Below are positions 53,488-61,509 of a stretch of 64,000 nucleotides of DNA, piece by piece; position 1 is the first letter of the stretch, and every line of letters starts with the position of its first letter. Position numbers and translations under genes: made by a program. The notes beneath the pieces were generated by a model that saw only the letters and a program-made list of their open reading frames with translations, made no database searches and was not told where the DNA came from. Origin of the DNA: NCEH01 sp043195135 (GTDB taxonomy: Bacteria; Pseudomonadota; Alphaproteobacteria; Rhizobiales; Xanthobacteraceae); assembly GCF_043195135.1 (NCBI RefSeq), contig NZ_JBAFWP010000004.1; one strand, 5' to 3'.

Positions 53488-54390
53488 ATGGGAGAGACAC
53501 TGGGTATCCTGGCGGCGGTGTTTTCGAGCGCGCTCGGCGGCTCCTCCATCGTGGCGACGCGCTATCTCGCCGGCGCCCTCGACCCGCTCGCCATCGGCTC
53601 TTTCCGGTTCGGCATTGGCGTCCTTCTCCTGCTGCCGGTCGCGCTGCTGGGCAAGGCGTCCTGGCCGGCGCGGCGCGACTGGGCGGCGACGGTCGGGCTC
53701 GGGCTGCTGTTCTTCGCCCTGTTCCCCCTCCTGTTCAACGCCTCGCTCATCTTCACCACGGCGGGGCGCGGCGCGCTCTGCCTCTCCACCCTGCCCTTGC
53801 TGAGTCTCGTGATGGGCCGGCTCCTGGGCCGGGAGGCGCTCACGGGGCGCAAGACCGCCGGCGTGCTGATCGCCACGGGCGGCGTGGCGCTGTCGCTCCT
53901 CTCCGGCCTCAGCGTGGCTCCGGACGGTGCGTGGCGCGGCGATCTGCTGATGGTGGCGGCCGCCCTGTGCATGGCGCTCTACGGCATCTGGTCGAAGCCG
54001 CTGATCGGCCGCTCGGGGCCGGTGCCGTTCACGGTGATGTCCATGGGGGTGGGCGCTCTGTGCCTTGTCGCCATCTCCTGGGCGCGGGGAAGCTTCGCGC
54101 CCCTCGCCCAGCTCGGCGCGCCGCAATGGGGCGCGGCGCTCTATCTCGGCGCCATCGGCAGCGCCCTGACCTTCTATCTCTGGGCCTTCGCGCTGGAGCA
54201 CACGACCCCGACGCGGGTCGCCGTCTCGGTGACCGTCAATCCCGTCATCGCGGCGCTTGCCGGGGCAATCGTGCTGAACGAACCGCTGCGCTGGAACCTC
54301 GTCGCCGGGATCGTCACCGTCCTCGCCGGCATCTGGCTTGCCGTCACCCGCCCGCGATCGGCCCGAATGCCGTCCGAGATCGGAAACTGA
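53488..54390 (+). CDS. EamA (DMT) family transporter
   Basis: A 300-residue membrane protein with ten predicted hydrophobic segments in two EamA repeats (ILAAVFSSALGGSSIVATRYLAG and the second half from LLMVAAALCMALYGIWSKPL). It probably exports a metabolite such as an amino acid or other small molecule. The ATG at 53488 has GAGGGGGA upstream; the open frame before it is not needed. Confidence 0.85.
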   Translation: MGETLGILAAVFSSALGGSSIVATRYLAGALDPLAIGSFRFGIGVLLLLPVALLGKASWPARRDWAATVGLGLLFFALFPLLFNASLIFTTAGRGALCLSTLPLLSLVMGRLLGREALTGRKTAGVLIATGGVALSLLSGLSVAPDGAWRGDLLMVAAALCMALYGIWSKPLIGRSGPVPFTVMSMGVGALCLVAISWARGSFAPLAQLGAPQWGAALYLGAIGSALTFYLWAFALEHTTPTRVAVSVTVNPVIAALAGAIVLNEPLRWNLVAGIVTVLAGIWLAVTRPRSARMPSEIGN

Positions 54391-54475
54391 GCGCGCAAGA
54401 TCCGGAGCCGGACTTTTGAAAGACCCCGTTATCGCAGAGGGTTGCGCGGTCCCGGATATGTTCGGTGAGGTAAAA

Positions 54476-54551
54476 TGGTGCCCAGGGGCGGAATCGAACC
54501 ACCGACACTGCGATTTTCAGTCGCATGCTCTACCAACTGAGCTACCTGGGC
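54476..54551 (-). tRNA. tRNA-Phe (GAA)
   Basis: The - strand folds into a full cloverleaf: a seven-bp acceptor stem GCCCAGG/CCTGGGC, D arm GCTC/GAGC, anticodon stem TGCGA/TCGCA with loop CTGAAAA (anticodon GAA), T arm with TTCGATT, discriminator A and encoded CCA. All stems pair, so it is a functional phenylalanine tRNA. Initial G and the GAA anticodon are typical of bacterial tRNA-Phe. Confidence 0.97.
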
Positions 54552-54802
54552 GTCCGCAAGGCCGGAACCTCTTGGAGACGGGTGTGTATAGTGTCTCCCT
54601 GGCGCGCTGTCCATAGCCGGCAGAGACGACAGGCACACCTGTGGATGACAGGTCCGGCAATCGTTGCGCCGGATGGGTTTGCGGCGCTTGCGGGCCACCT
54701 ACCCGCCGCCGCCCCGACCCGCCGGCGCGGCGGGCGCGCGCGGCTCGGAACTTCAGGCGCTCATCGCGCCTGCATGCGCAGGGCGGCGTCCAGCCGCAGC
54801 AC

Positions 54803-55051
54803 TTGGCGCGCATCGTGCCCGCCGATGCCCTGCTCGCGGAAGCCGCGTCCGTCGCCGAGACGATCGCGGAAAAATCCCTGCCGGGCCTCATGGTCATCAA
54901 GGAAAGCATCAATCGCGCCTTCGAGACGCCGTTGTCCGAGGGCCTGCGGTTCGAGCGGCGGGTGTTCCACGCCCTGTTCGGCACCGCCGACCAGAAGGAG
55001 GGGATGGCCGCCTTTGCGCAGAAGCGCGCGCCTGCCTTCACCCATCGCTGA
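54803..55051 (+). pseudogene. C-terminal remnant of an enoyl-CoA hydratase/isomerase (crotonase)
   Basis: The last 82 codons read as a clear crotonase C terminus: LARIVPADALLAEAASVAETIAEKSLPG, then IKESINRAFETPLSEGLRFERRVFHALFGTADQKEGMAAF and the end PAFTHR. Nothing upstream encodes the CoA-binding N-terminal two thirds in any frame, so the gene is a 5'-deleted fragment. It lies 250 bases from the tRNA, possibly a deletion or recombination scar. It could only be translated as an odd fusion with unrelated sequence. Confidence 0.8.
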
Positions 55052-55080
55052 GCGAGGCGGGCATGCGATTTTCGGCCCCG

Positions 55081-56055
55081 TCAGGACCCGAGGGTGAACA
55101 CCACCAGCAGGGCGGCATAGATGGCGGCGATGATCGCCGCGCCGCGCAGATCGATGCCGCGCGAGGGCTGAGCCGGGCTGAGCCACCAGCCGAAGCGGCC
55201 GCTCGCCCACGGCACGAGGGAGTTCAGCAGCACCACGCTCACCACGTTGCCGATGAACAGCGCGACGGGAAAGGCCAGCCCCGCCCATCCCATCAGCACC
55301 GGGTTCTGCACCGCGATGCCGAACAGGTATACCACCGGGTATAGCAGCATCAGGACGATCATGTTCTGCTTCCACACCGCTGCCGGCGGCTGCCCCTTGG
55401 GGCCGGAGGCGAACCATTGGTCGAAACCGGAGCGGGCGATGCGGGCGTGGAATTCCTCCGTGAAGGGGGCGGCTTCCGCCAGCAGCGCCTTGCGCTCGGG
55501 AGAGGTGAGCCAGGCCTGGAGATTCTCCTCGCTGTCGAACCGCAAGATCGAGAGCCAGTCGTCCTGCACGCCGGGGATCGGCGGCTCGAAGCGATAACCC
55601 TGGAAGCCCGGCGCCCGCGTCTGGGCCGAGGCGATGCGCTGTTCCCAGGCGCGATAGGCCAGTTCCTGCCCCGGCTTGATGCGCGTCGAGATCACCGCCG
55701 AGACCGCGGCGGGCAGCACGCCGGAGGCGCCGTCCGGCACGATATGCACGTCGTCGCGGCCCACCAGCATGGATTGGGCGCCGGCGATGCGCGCGAGGCG
55801 GGCCGGCGAATTGAGCCAGGCGATGGCGGCGGCGCTGCTTTCGAAGCGCTGGAGGATCACCCAATCCACCTGCGCCGGCGGGCTCGGGCGCATCAGGGTC
55901 TGGCCGAGAAATCCCGGCAGCGCGGCGATGGAGGCGCTGGTCTGCTCCTGCCACACCGCGAACGCCTCCTCGAAACCGGGCAGCACGCGGGTCTGCGTCA
56001 CGATGGTGACGGCGGACGTGGGAGTGGGAGGCGTGCTCATGGGCGTCGGGCTCAT
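55081..56055 (-). CDS. Membrane protein with tandem antibiotic-biosynthesis-monooxygenase (ABM) domains
   Basis: A 324-residue protein. Two ferredoxin-like ABM domains lie in tandem (about residues 16-105 starting VTIVTQTRVLPGFEEAFAVWQEQ, and 115-205 starting VSAVISTRIKPGQELAYRAWEQRI), each with the W/F dimer-core pattern. The C terminus has three hydrophobic segments (MIVLMLLYPVVYLFGIAV, GLAFPVALFIGNVVSVVLL, GAAIIAAIYAALLVVFTLG). Such double-ABM membrane proteins are of unknown function. The start overlaps the Mo-hydroxylase stop (ATGA), which ties it to that enzyme. Confidence 0.78.
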   Translation of the reverse strand: MSPTPMSTPPTPTSAVTIVTQTRVLPGFEEAFAVWQEQTSASIAALPGFLGQTLMRPSPPAQVDWVILQRFESSAAAIAWLNSPARLARIAGAQSMLVGRDDVHIVPDGASGVLPAAVSAVISTRIKPGQELAYRAWEQRIASAQTRAPGFQGYRFEPPIPGVQDDWLSILRFDSEENLQAWLTSPERKALLAEAAPFTEEFHARIARSGFDQWFASGPKGQPPAAVWKQNMIVLMLLYPVVYLFGIAVQNPVLMGWAGLAFPVALFIGNVVSVVLLNSLVPWASGRFGWWLSPAQPSRGIDLRGAAIIAAIYAALLVVFTLGS

Positions 56056-58751
56056 GGGCACGGCTGCAACTGGTCGAAGATGCGATCGGGCGTGAACGGC
56101 AGGCTGGCGAACCGCACCCCCGTCGCATTGAACAGGGCGTTCGAGACCGCCGGCGCGATGGGATTGATGGCGCATTCCCCCTGCGCCTTCGCGCCCAGCG
56201 GGCCGATGGTGTCATAGGTATCGGCGAACAGGATCTGGGTGCGCGGCGCGTCGGCGAAGCTCGGGATGCGGTAATTGCGCAGCGCCGCATTCTTCATGTG
56301 GCCGCCCTCGTCATAATCCATGTGCTCGGTCAGCGCCCAGCCGAGCCCCATCGTGATGGAGCCGTTGATCTGACCGCGGCACTGCATGGGATTGATGAGC
56401 CGGCCGATATCGGCGGCATGCACGCTTTGCAGGATCTCGATGTCGCCGGTGATGCGATGCACCGCAAGGCGGATGCCCTGCACGTTGAACGCCACCGTGC
56501 GCGGGGCGAGATAGGCCTTGCGCTTGGCCTGGAAGCGATGGCCCGCCGCCGTGCCCGTGGCGTGAAGCTCGGGCAGCGCGATGCGGGTGTTGCCGTTCAC
56601 CACCGCGCCCGCCTCCAGCACCCAGTCGCCGGGCGCGGTGCCGGTGATGCGGGCGACATAGGAGAGGATGTTCTGGCGCAGCGCGGTCGCGGTCAGCGTC
56701 ACCGCCTGCCCGGCCACCACCGTGCCGGTGCTGGCGAAGGTGCCGGTGTCGAACGGGGCCTTGTCGGTGTCGGCATTGATGATGTCGATGTCTTCCGCGC
56801 GCGTGGCGAGCACGCTCGCGGCCAGCTGGCGATGGGAGGTCACCGAGCCGTTGCCCATTTCCGTGGAGCCGACGGCGAGGTGATAGCGCCCGTCGGGAAG
56901 CAATTCCATCACCGCGCCGGAACGGTGCTCCGTGGGCGGGCCGGATTCCAGCATGGCGAGGGCGATGCCGGTGCCCTCGGCCCAGTGCGGGCCCTCCGGC
57001 TTGGGGCGCCGCGCGCCGGTGGCGAGGGCGTTTTCCACCAGGTCCATGCATTGGTCGAGCCCGTAGCTGCCGAATTCCACGTCCGACACCCCGCTCCAGA
57101 TCGCCTCGATCCAGTCGTCGGCGGTCACCATGTTGCGGCGGCGCAGGGTGAAGGGATCGATGCCGAGGAGCCGGGCGAGATCGTCCATGGCGCATTCGAT
57201 GGCAAACGTGGTCTGCGAGGCGCCATAGCCGCGAAACCCGCCCGCCGGCACCATGTTGGTATAGACGACCAAGCCCTCGCCCTTCTTGTTGGCGCAGCGA
57301 TAGGCGCTCATGGGGCTGGAGAGCGAGGCGGCCAGGGTTTCGCTGGCGTGGCCGCCATAGGCGCCGGTATTGGACACGACCCTGATCTCGATGGCGGTCA
57401 GCGTGCCGTCCGCCTTCGCCCCCAGCTTCACGCGGGTGGTCATCTGGTGGCGCGTGCTGGCGCCGATGAACTGCTCCTCGCGGGTATATTCCCACTTCAC
57501 CGGCCGGCCGAGCTTCATCATGGCGAGGACGCACAGATCCTCGGTCAGCATCTCCTGCTTGCCGCCGAACCCGCCGCCCACGCGCTCGGTGAAGACATGC
57601 AGGTCCGCCGGCACGAGGCCGAACAGATGGCACAGCTTCTCATGGGCGATGAAGGGCGCCTGGGAGGAGGTGCGCACATGGATGCGCCCGTCTTCGCTCT
57701 TCCAGGCGATGGAGCCGTGGGTCTCCAGATGCACATGCTGGACGCGCGACGTGGTATAGGTGCGCTCGTGGATGGCATCGGCCTCAGCGAAGCCGGCGGC
57801 GATATTGCCCACCTCGCCGCGGATTTCCGCGAACACATTGCCATGCGCCTCGCCGCCCTTTTGGTGCAGGATCGGCGCCTGCGGGGCCATGGCGCTTTCG
57901 GGATCGAACACGGCCGGCAGAATTTCGTAGTCCACCTTCAGCGCACGGCAGCCGGCTTCGGCCGCCGCCTCGCTCTCGGCGGCCACCGCCGCCACCCGCT
58001 GGCCGACGAAGCGCACCACGTCGTCGAGCATGTAGGTGTCGTCGGGGTCGACCAGATGGTCCTCGTGGGTCGCGGTGCTGTAGAGCCGGCGCGGCACGTC
58101 TTCCCAGGTGAACACCGCCAGCACGCCGGGCACCGCCAGCGCCGGCGCCTTGTCGATGGAGACGATGCGCGCGTGGGCATGGGGCGCGCGCAGCACCTTC
58201 AGATAGGCGAGGCCCGCGACCTCCACATCCATGGTGTAGCGCGCATGGCCGGTGACGATGCCCGGCCCGAACGGATTGGGCAGGCTCGCCCCGCAGGCGT
58301 TGCCGGCGATGTCTTCGCCCACGTTCACCACGCCGTCGATGGCGTCGCGGATCGACGCATAGCCGGTGCAGCGGCACAGATTGCCCTTGAGATGGCGCGG
58401 CAGGTCGGCGCGCTGGTCCTCGTCGAGCGCGGCGATGGTCATGATCATGCCAGCCGAGCAATAGCCGCACTGGAACGCCTGGGCGTCCAGGAAGGCGCGC
58501 TGCACCGGGTGCAGGTCCTCACCGCTAGCGAGCCCCTGGATGGTGGTGACCTCCCGGCCGGCGGCGCGGAAGGCGGGCATCAGGCAGGAATGGACCGGCG
58601 CCCCGTCCACCCACACGGTGCAGGCGCCGCAATCGCCCTGGTCGCAGCCCTTCTTGACGCCGAAATCGCCGCGCTCGCGCAAGAACGTGCGCAGGCACTG
58701 GCCGGGGCGCGGCTCGGCGGAAAAGCTGTGTCCGTCGATGGAGAAGTTCAT
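56052..58751 (-). CDS. Molybdenum hydroxylase with fused 2Fe-2S and Mo-cofactor subunits (xanthine dehydrogenase family)
   Basis: An 899-residue fusion. Residues 1-150 are the 2Fe-2S subunit: plant-type cluster CDQGDCGAC plus a later Cys, and the second cluster CGYCSAGM and CRCTGY. Residues 160-899 are the molybdopterin subunit with GGGFGGK, GGFRGYG (the Arg region of purine hydroxylases) and GAKAQGE, whose Glu is the catalytic base. FAD is carried on the separate upstream gene, overlapping by ATGA. Expected to hydroxylate a purine, aldehyde or N-heterocycle. Substrate not determined. Confidence 0.88.
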   Translation of the reverse strand: MNFSIDGHSFSAEPRPGQCLRTFLRERGDFGVKKGCDQGDCGACTVWVDGAPVHSCLMPAFRAAGREVTTIQGLASGEDLHPVQRAFLDAQAFQCGYCSAGMIMTIAALDEDQRADLPRHLKGNLCRCTGYASIRDAIDGVVNVGEDIAGNACGASLPNPFGPGIVTGHARYTMDVEVAGLAYLKVLRAPHAHARIVSIDKAPALAVPGVLAVFTWEDVPRRLYSTATHEDHLVDPDDTYMLDDVVRFVGQRVAAVAAESEAAAEAGCRALKVDYEILPAVFDPESAMAPQAPILHQKGGEAHGNVFAEIRGEVGNIAAGFAEADAIHERTYTTSRVQHVHLETHGSIAWKSEDGRIHVRTSSQAPFIAHEKLCHLFGLVPADLHVFTERVGGGFGGKQEMLTEDLCVLAMMKLGRPVKWEYTREEQFIGASTRHQMTTRVKLGAKADGTLTAIEIRVVSNTGAYGGHASETLAASLSSPMSAYRCANKKGEGLVVYTNMVPAGGFRGYGASQTTFAIECAMDDLARLLGIDPFTLRRRNMVTADDWIEAIWSGVSDVEFGSYGLDQCMDLVENALATGARRPKPEGPHWAEGTGIALAMLESGPPTEHRSGAVMELLPDGRYHLAVGSTEMGNGSVTSHRQLAASVLATRAEDIDIINADTDKAPFDTGTFASTGTVVAGQAVTLTATALRQNILSYVARITGTAPGDWVLEAGAVVNGNTRIALPELHATGTAAGHRFQAKRKAYLAPRTVAFNVQGIRLAVHRITGDIEILQSVHAADIGRLINPMQCRGQINGSITMGLGWALTEHMDYDEGGHMKNAALRNYRIPSFADAPRTQILFADTYDTIGPLGAKAQGECAINPIAPAVSNALFNATGVRFASLPFTPDRIFDQLQPCP

Positions 58752-59593
58752 GCGGCAGCTCCTCTCGCAGCAGTTCCCGGCCCGGCGAGTTCCGCGCGGA
58801 TCTCCTCGGCGAAATGATAGGTCAGATGCCGCCGATAGGCGGGCAGCCCGTTGACGTCGTCGAAATAGCCGTCCTGCGGGATCGCCGCGTCGATGGCGTG
58901 CCGCACCTCCTCCGCTTGCGGCGGGGCCGCAAAATGCAGCTGCACCGGGCGGAAGGTGGCCGCGGTGATGGTCAGCAGCAGGTCGCCGTCGGGACCCGCA
59001 GTGCCGATCAGCAGCGCCGCCGAGCGGCCGAGGTGATAGAGCGAGGACCGGCGGAAGGCGAAGCGCTTCTTCAGCGCGGCCGCCGGCAGATGGATGGCGC
59101 GCAGCAATTCGCCCGGCGCCAGGATATTGGCATGGTTGCCGGTGACGAAATCCACCGCCTTCACCGTGCGCGGCGCGCCATCGCGCGGCCACAAGGTATA
59201 GGTGCCTTCGAGCGCGACGGTGAGCGAGATCATGGCGCCGGCCGGCAGCGCCATGCAGATGTTGCCGCCGACGCTCGCCTCATGGGCGATCTTGAACGAC
59301 ATCAACAGCGCCCGGCAGCACAGGGAAAGCAGCGGCCCTGCGGTCCATTCCGGCGGAAGGGCGAGGCCATCCAGCGCGCCGATGCGGGCGGTGGCGGCGA
59401 TCTCCAGGCCGTCCGGCGCCAATGCGAAGTCGGGCCAGTCGAATGCCCGCAGGTCGATCAGCGTGTCGAGGGCTGGCTGGGGCTCGGAGAACAGCCAGGT
59501 GCCCCCGGACAGCCAGGCGAGGCCCGCGCGCCACTGGCTCACTTCGCCCGCCGCGCGCGGGCGCTGGATCTGGCGAATGGTGTTGATGTCCAT
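58748..59593 (-). CDS. FAD-binding subunit of the molybdenum hydroxylase (CoxM/XdhB type)
   Basis: A 281-residue FAD-binding PCMH-like subunit. The flavin motif (AWLSGGTWLFSEPQP near residue 35, then HEASVGGNICMALPAG near residue 105) and the C-terminal CO-dehydrogenase flavoprotein domain are visible. It passes electrons from the Mo/Fe-S protein to NAD or another acceptor. The start at 59593 (MDINTIRQIQRP) is the family start. First gene of the three-gene operon. Confidence 0.85.
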   Translation of the reverse strand: MDINTIRQIQRPRAAGEVSQWRAGLAWLSGGTWLFSEPQPALDTLIDLRAFDWPDFALAPDGLEIAATARIGALDGLALPPEWTAGPLLSLCCRALLMSFKIAHEASVGGNICMALPAGAMISLTVALEGTYTLWPRDGAPRTVKAVDFVTGNHANILAPGELLRAIHLPAAALKKRFAFRRSSLYHLGRSAALLIGTAGPDGDLLLTITAATFRPVQLHFAAPPQAEEVRHAIDAAIPQDGYFDDVNGLPAYRRHLTYHFAEEIRAELAGPGTAARGAAA

Positions 59594-59795
59594 GACAGCA
59601 ATCGCTCCGTCGCCGTGACGCAAGGGTTTCGCGGATCAGGTGCCCGGCGCGCCAGGCACGCGCCGGGTTCAAGCTTCGCCGCACTCCGCCGTGAGGACGA
59701 AGAACGCGCTTTGCGATCGGCCCACAACGCCGGCTGATCGCTGAATGCCCCGGCAAATCGCCGTGTCAGCACCGCCGGCACTGCCGCCCACTCTT

Positions 59796-59903
59796 GTCAT
59801 GCACGGGCTTGTCCCGTGCATTCACGCGGTGCCGCCGGTGCCAGCCTCGAAAGTCCGGTGCGATCGGCGCGGCGTGGATGGCCGGGACAAACCCGGCTAT
59901 GAC
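59796..59903. repeat. REP-like extended inverted repeat
   Basis: Two 32-base arms (59796-59827 and 59872-59903) are imperfect inverted copies, and each contains its own smaller palindrome (GCACGGG/CCCGTGC and GCCGGG/CCCGGC). This structure matches dispersed palindromic repeats found in many Hyphomicrobiales intergenic regions. It lies in the 365-base gap between the Mo-hydroxylase operon and a secreted-protein gene, which has no other recognisable content. Confidence 0.75.
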
Positions 59904-59958
59904 GACGGAGAACGGCACGCGGCGGGGCGCAGGCGCCTCGCCCGAAGGTCGATCCGTC

Positions 59959-61068
59959 CTACGGCAATTGCGACAGGGTCGCCGGGCCGGGGCCGGGGGT
60001 GATCAGGGTCGGCCATTGCTTGGAGCCGAACGGCACCAAAGGCGGCAGGAAGGGCGTCATGCCGCGCTTGGTGGCGTCGGCGATGATGGCGTCGCGCGCA
60101 TCCCCGCCCATCAATTCGTAATCCATCACCGCATTATTGCCGAAGAACAGGCCGCCCACGGTGCGATCCGCGATGATGCGGGTGAGCGAGCCCAGCATGT
60201 CTTCCGGCGTGGTGGTGAAGGACACGGTCTCGATCAGGATGAGGCGCGAATTGATCGCTTCCGGGCCGAAGAACTGGGCGAGCACGCTGTAGAGAATATT
60301 GTTCTGCCGGGCGACATAGATGGTATTGCTGGCGGCATAGGTCTTGTCCCAATCCGGGCCGAGCATGGCCTTCCATTCGGCGACGACGCCCATCCAGTGG
60401 TTGACCTGGGTCTGCGCGGCCCAGGCGATGCTTTTCTTCAGCTGCGGCCCCTGCTTCTTGGTGAAGGCGGCCAGCGCGTCGAACGTGATGACGCCGGCCT
60501 TCAGGCTTTCGTCCATGAAGGCGATATTGTCCTTCAGGATCTGCGCGTTGTTCGCCCGCCACTCGGCCGGCATGGAGGTCTTGTCGAGGCTGTCCAGCGC
60601 CGCCTGCATCTGCGCGCGGAAGGCGGTCATGGGGGACACCCAGCTGAGGTCGGTGGGCTTGTCCACATGCGGCCCGGCGAGCACCGAGAGCACCATGGTG
60701 CTGTGGCCGATGGATTTGAGCAGCTGGTACACCTCCGGCACCGGCGGCGCCTCCAGGCGCGGCTGGCCCGGCCGATACAGCAGGAAGCGCCCGCCGGCGC
60801 CGGAAAACAGCGCCAGGATCACCGGATGCTGGGCGAGGATATTCTCCGAAATGATCCGCCCTGAATCGCCATAGAGCGCGAACATCGCGGTGTTCAGCGC
60901 CAGCACGTTCTGCTTGGCCGTCTCGGCGGCGCTGGGCGGCGCCCCGCCGACGATGATGTTCATGAAGGGCGGCGCCTCAGCGGCTACGGCAACGCCAGCG
61001 CTTCCGCCGCCCAGCAGGGTCAGGCATGAAATCGCGAACGCCTGCAAGGGTCGTTGGTAGCGTCTCAT
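59959..61068 (-). CDS. Secreted protein of unknown function
   Basis: A 369-residue protein with a Sec signal peptide (LQAFAISCLTLLGGGSAGVAVAAE, cleavage near residue 31). The rest is a soluble, largely helical domain without a motif I recognise. Notable stretches are SIGHSTMVLSVLAGPHVDKPTDLSWVSPM and TIYVARQNNILYSVLAQFFGPEAINSRL. The ATG at 61068 follows TTTGGGGGGAAT. It stands alone, with an AT-rich upstream region. Likely periplasmic or surface-associated. Confidence 0.65.
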   Translation of the reverse strand: MRRYQRPLQAFAISCLTLLGGGSAGVAVAAEAPPFMNIIVGGAPPSAAETAKQNVLALNTAMFALYGDSGRIISENILAQHPVILALFSGAGGRFLLYRPGQPRLEAPPVPEVYQLLKSIGHSTMVLSVLAGPHVDKPTDLSWVSPMTAFRAQMQAALDSLDKTSMPAEWRANNAQILKDNIAFMDESLKAGVITFDALAAFTKKQGPQLKKSIAWAAQTQVNHWMGVVAEWKAMLGPDWDKTYAASNTIYVARQNNILYSVLAQFFGPEAINSRLILIETVSFTTTPEDMLGSLTRIIADRTVGGLFFGNNAVMDYELMGGDARDAIIADATKRGMTPFLPPLVPFGSKQWPTLITPGPGPATLSQLP

Positions 61069-61509
61069 ATTCCCCCCAAAAGGATTTTCCGGCGTGAAGA
61101 CACGCTGCAACCGCGACGAAACCCGCCGGCGGCCGATATTTTTCTATTTATACAGACAATACTATCGTCTCAGCGCCTGAATTGCACGGCGCTTTCGGAG
61201 ACGGTCGCTAAAATTTCCTGCGGTGGCGAGGCGTCGTGCGGCACCCCGCCACCGCCTTCGCCGCTCCGGTAATGCGGTGAGGCACCCCGCCGGGCAGGCT
61301 GCGCCCGCGCCGCGATCCCTGGGGGTGCCGGCACCGCGCGCATGCCCGGTGCCGGGCTCGCCGAAATTCAAGTCGAGAACTTCGCCCGAATTGACGGTTT
61401 CGACCGCCGAAGGGGCGCGGTGAAGGGCCACGAAACCACAATTCGTCCGCGCTAACCTATTGTTTCACGTGAAACATTTTCCGCTCCGCCGACCGGAAAC
61501 GCAGGGTTT
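61069..61509. other. Non-coding region with promoter and parS
   Basis: The 441-base gap holds an AT-rich stretch near 61140-61170 that fits the promoter of the secreted-protein gene, and the parS site near its right end. No coding frame with domain content is seen. Confidence 0.5.
61461..61476. other. parS centromere-like site (ParB-binding)
   Basis: The 16-base palindrome TGTTTCACGTGAAACA matches the conserved chromosomal parS consensus exactly, with no mismatch. ParB loads at parS to organise and segregate the origin region. No parA, parB or gid gene is in the window. It lies 34 bases past the stop of the DUF4114-type gene. Confidence 0.85.

Noticed and set aside
54476..55080. Integrative element at tRNA-Phe
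   Set aside because: No integrase or duplicated tRNA end was seen in the window; only the crotonase fragment remains.
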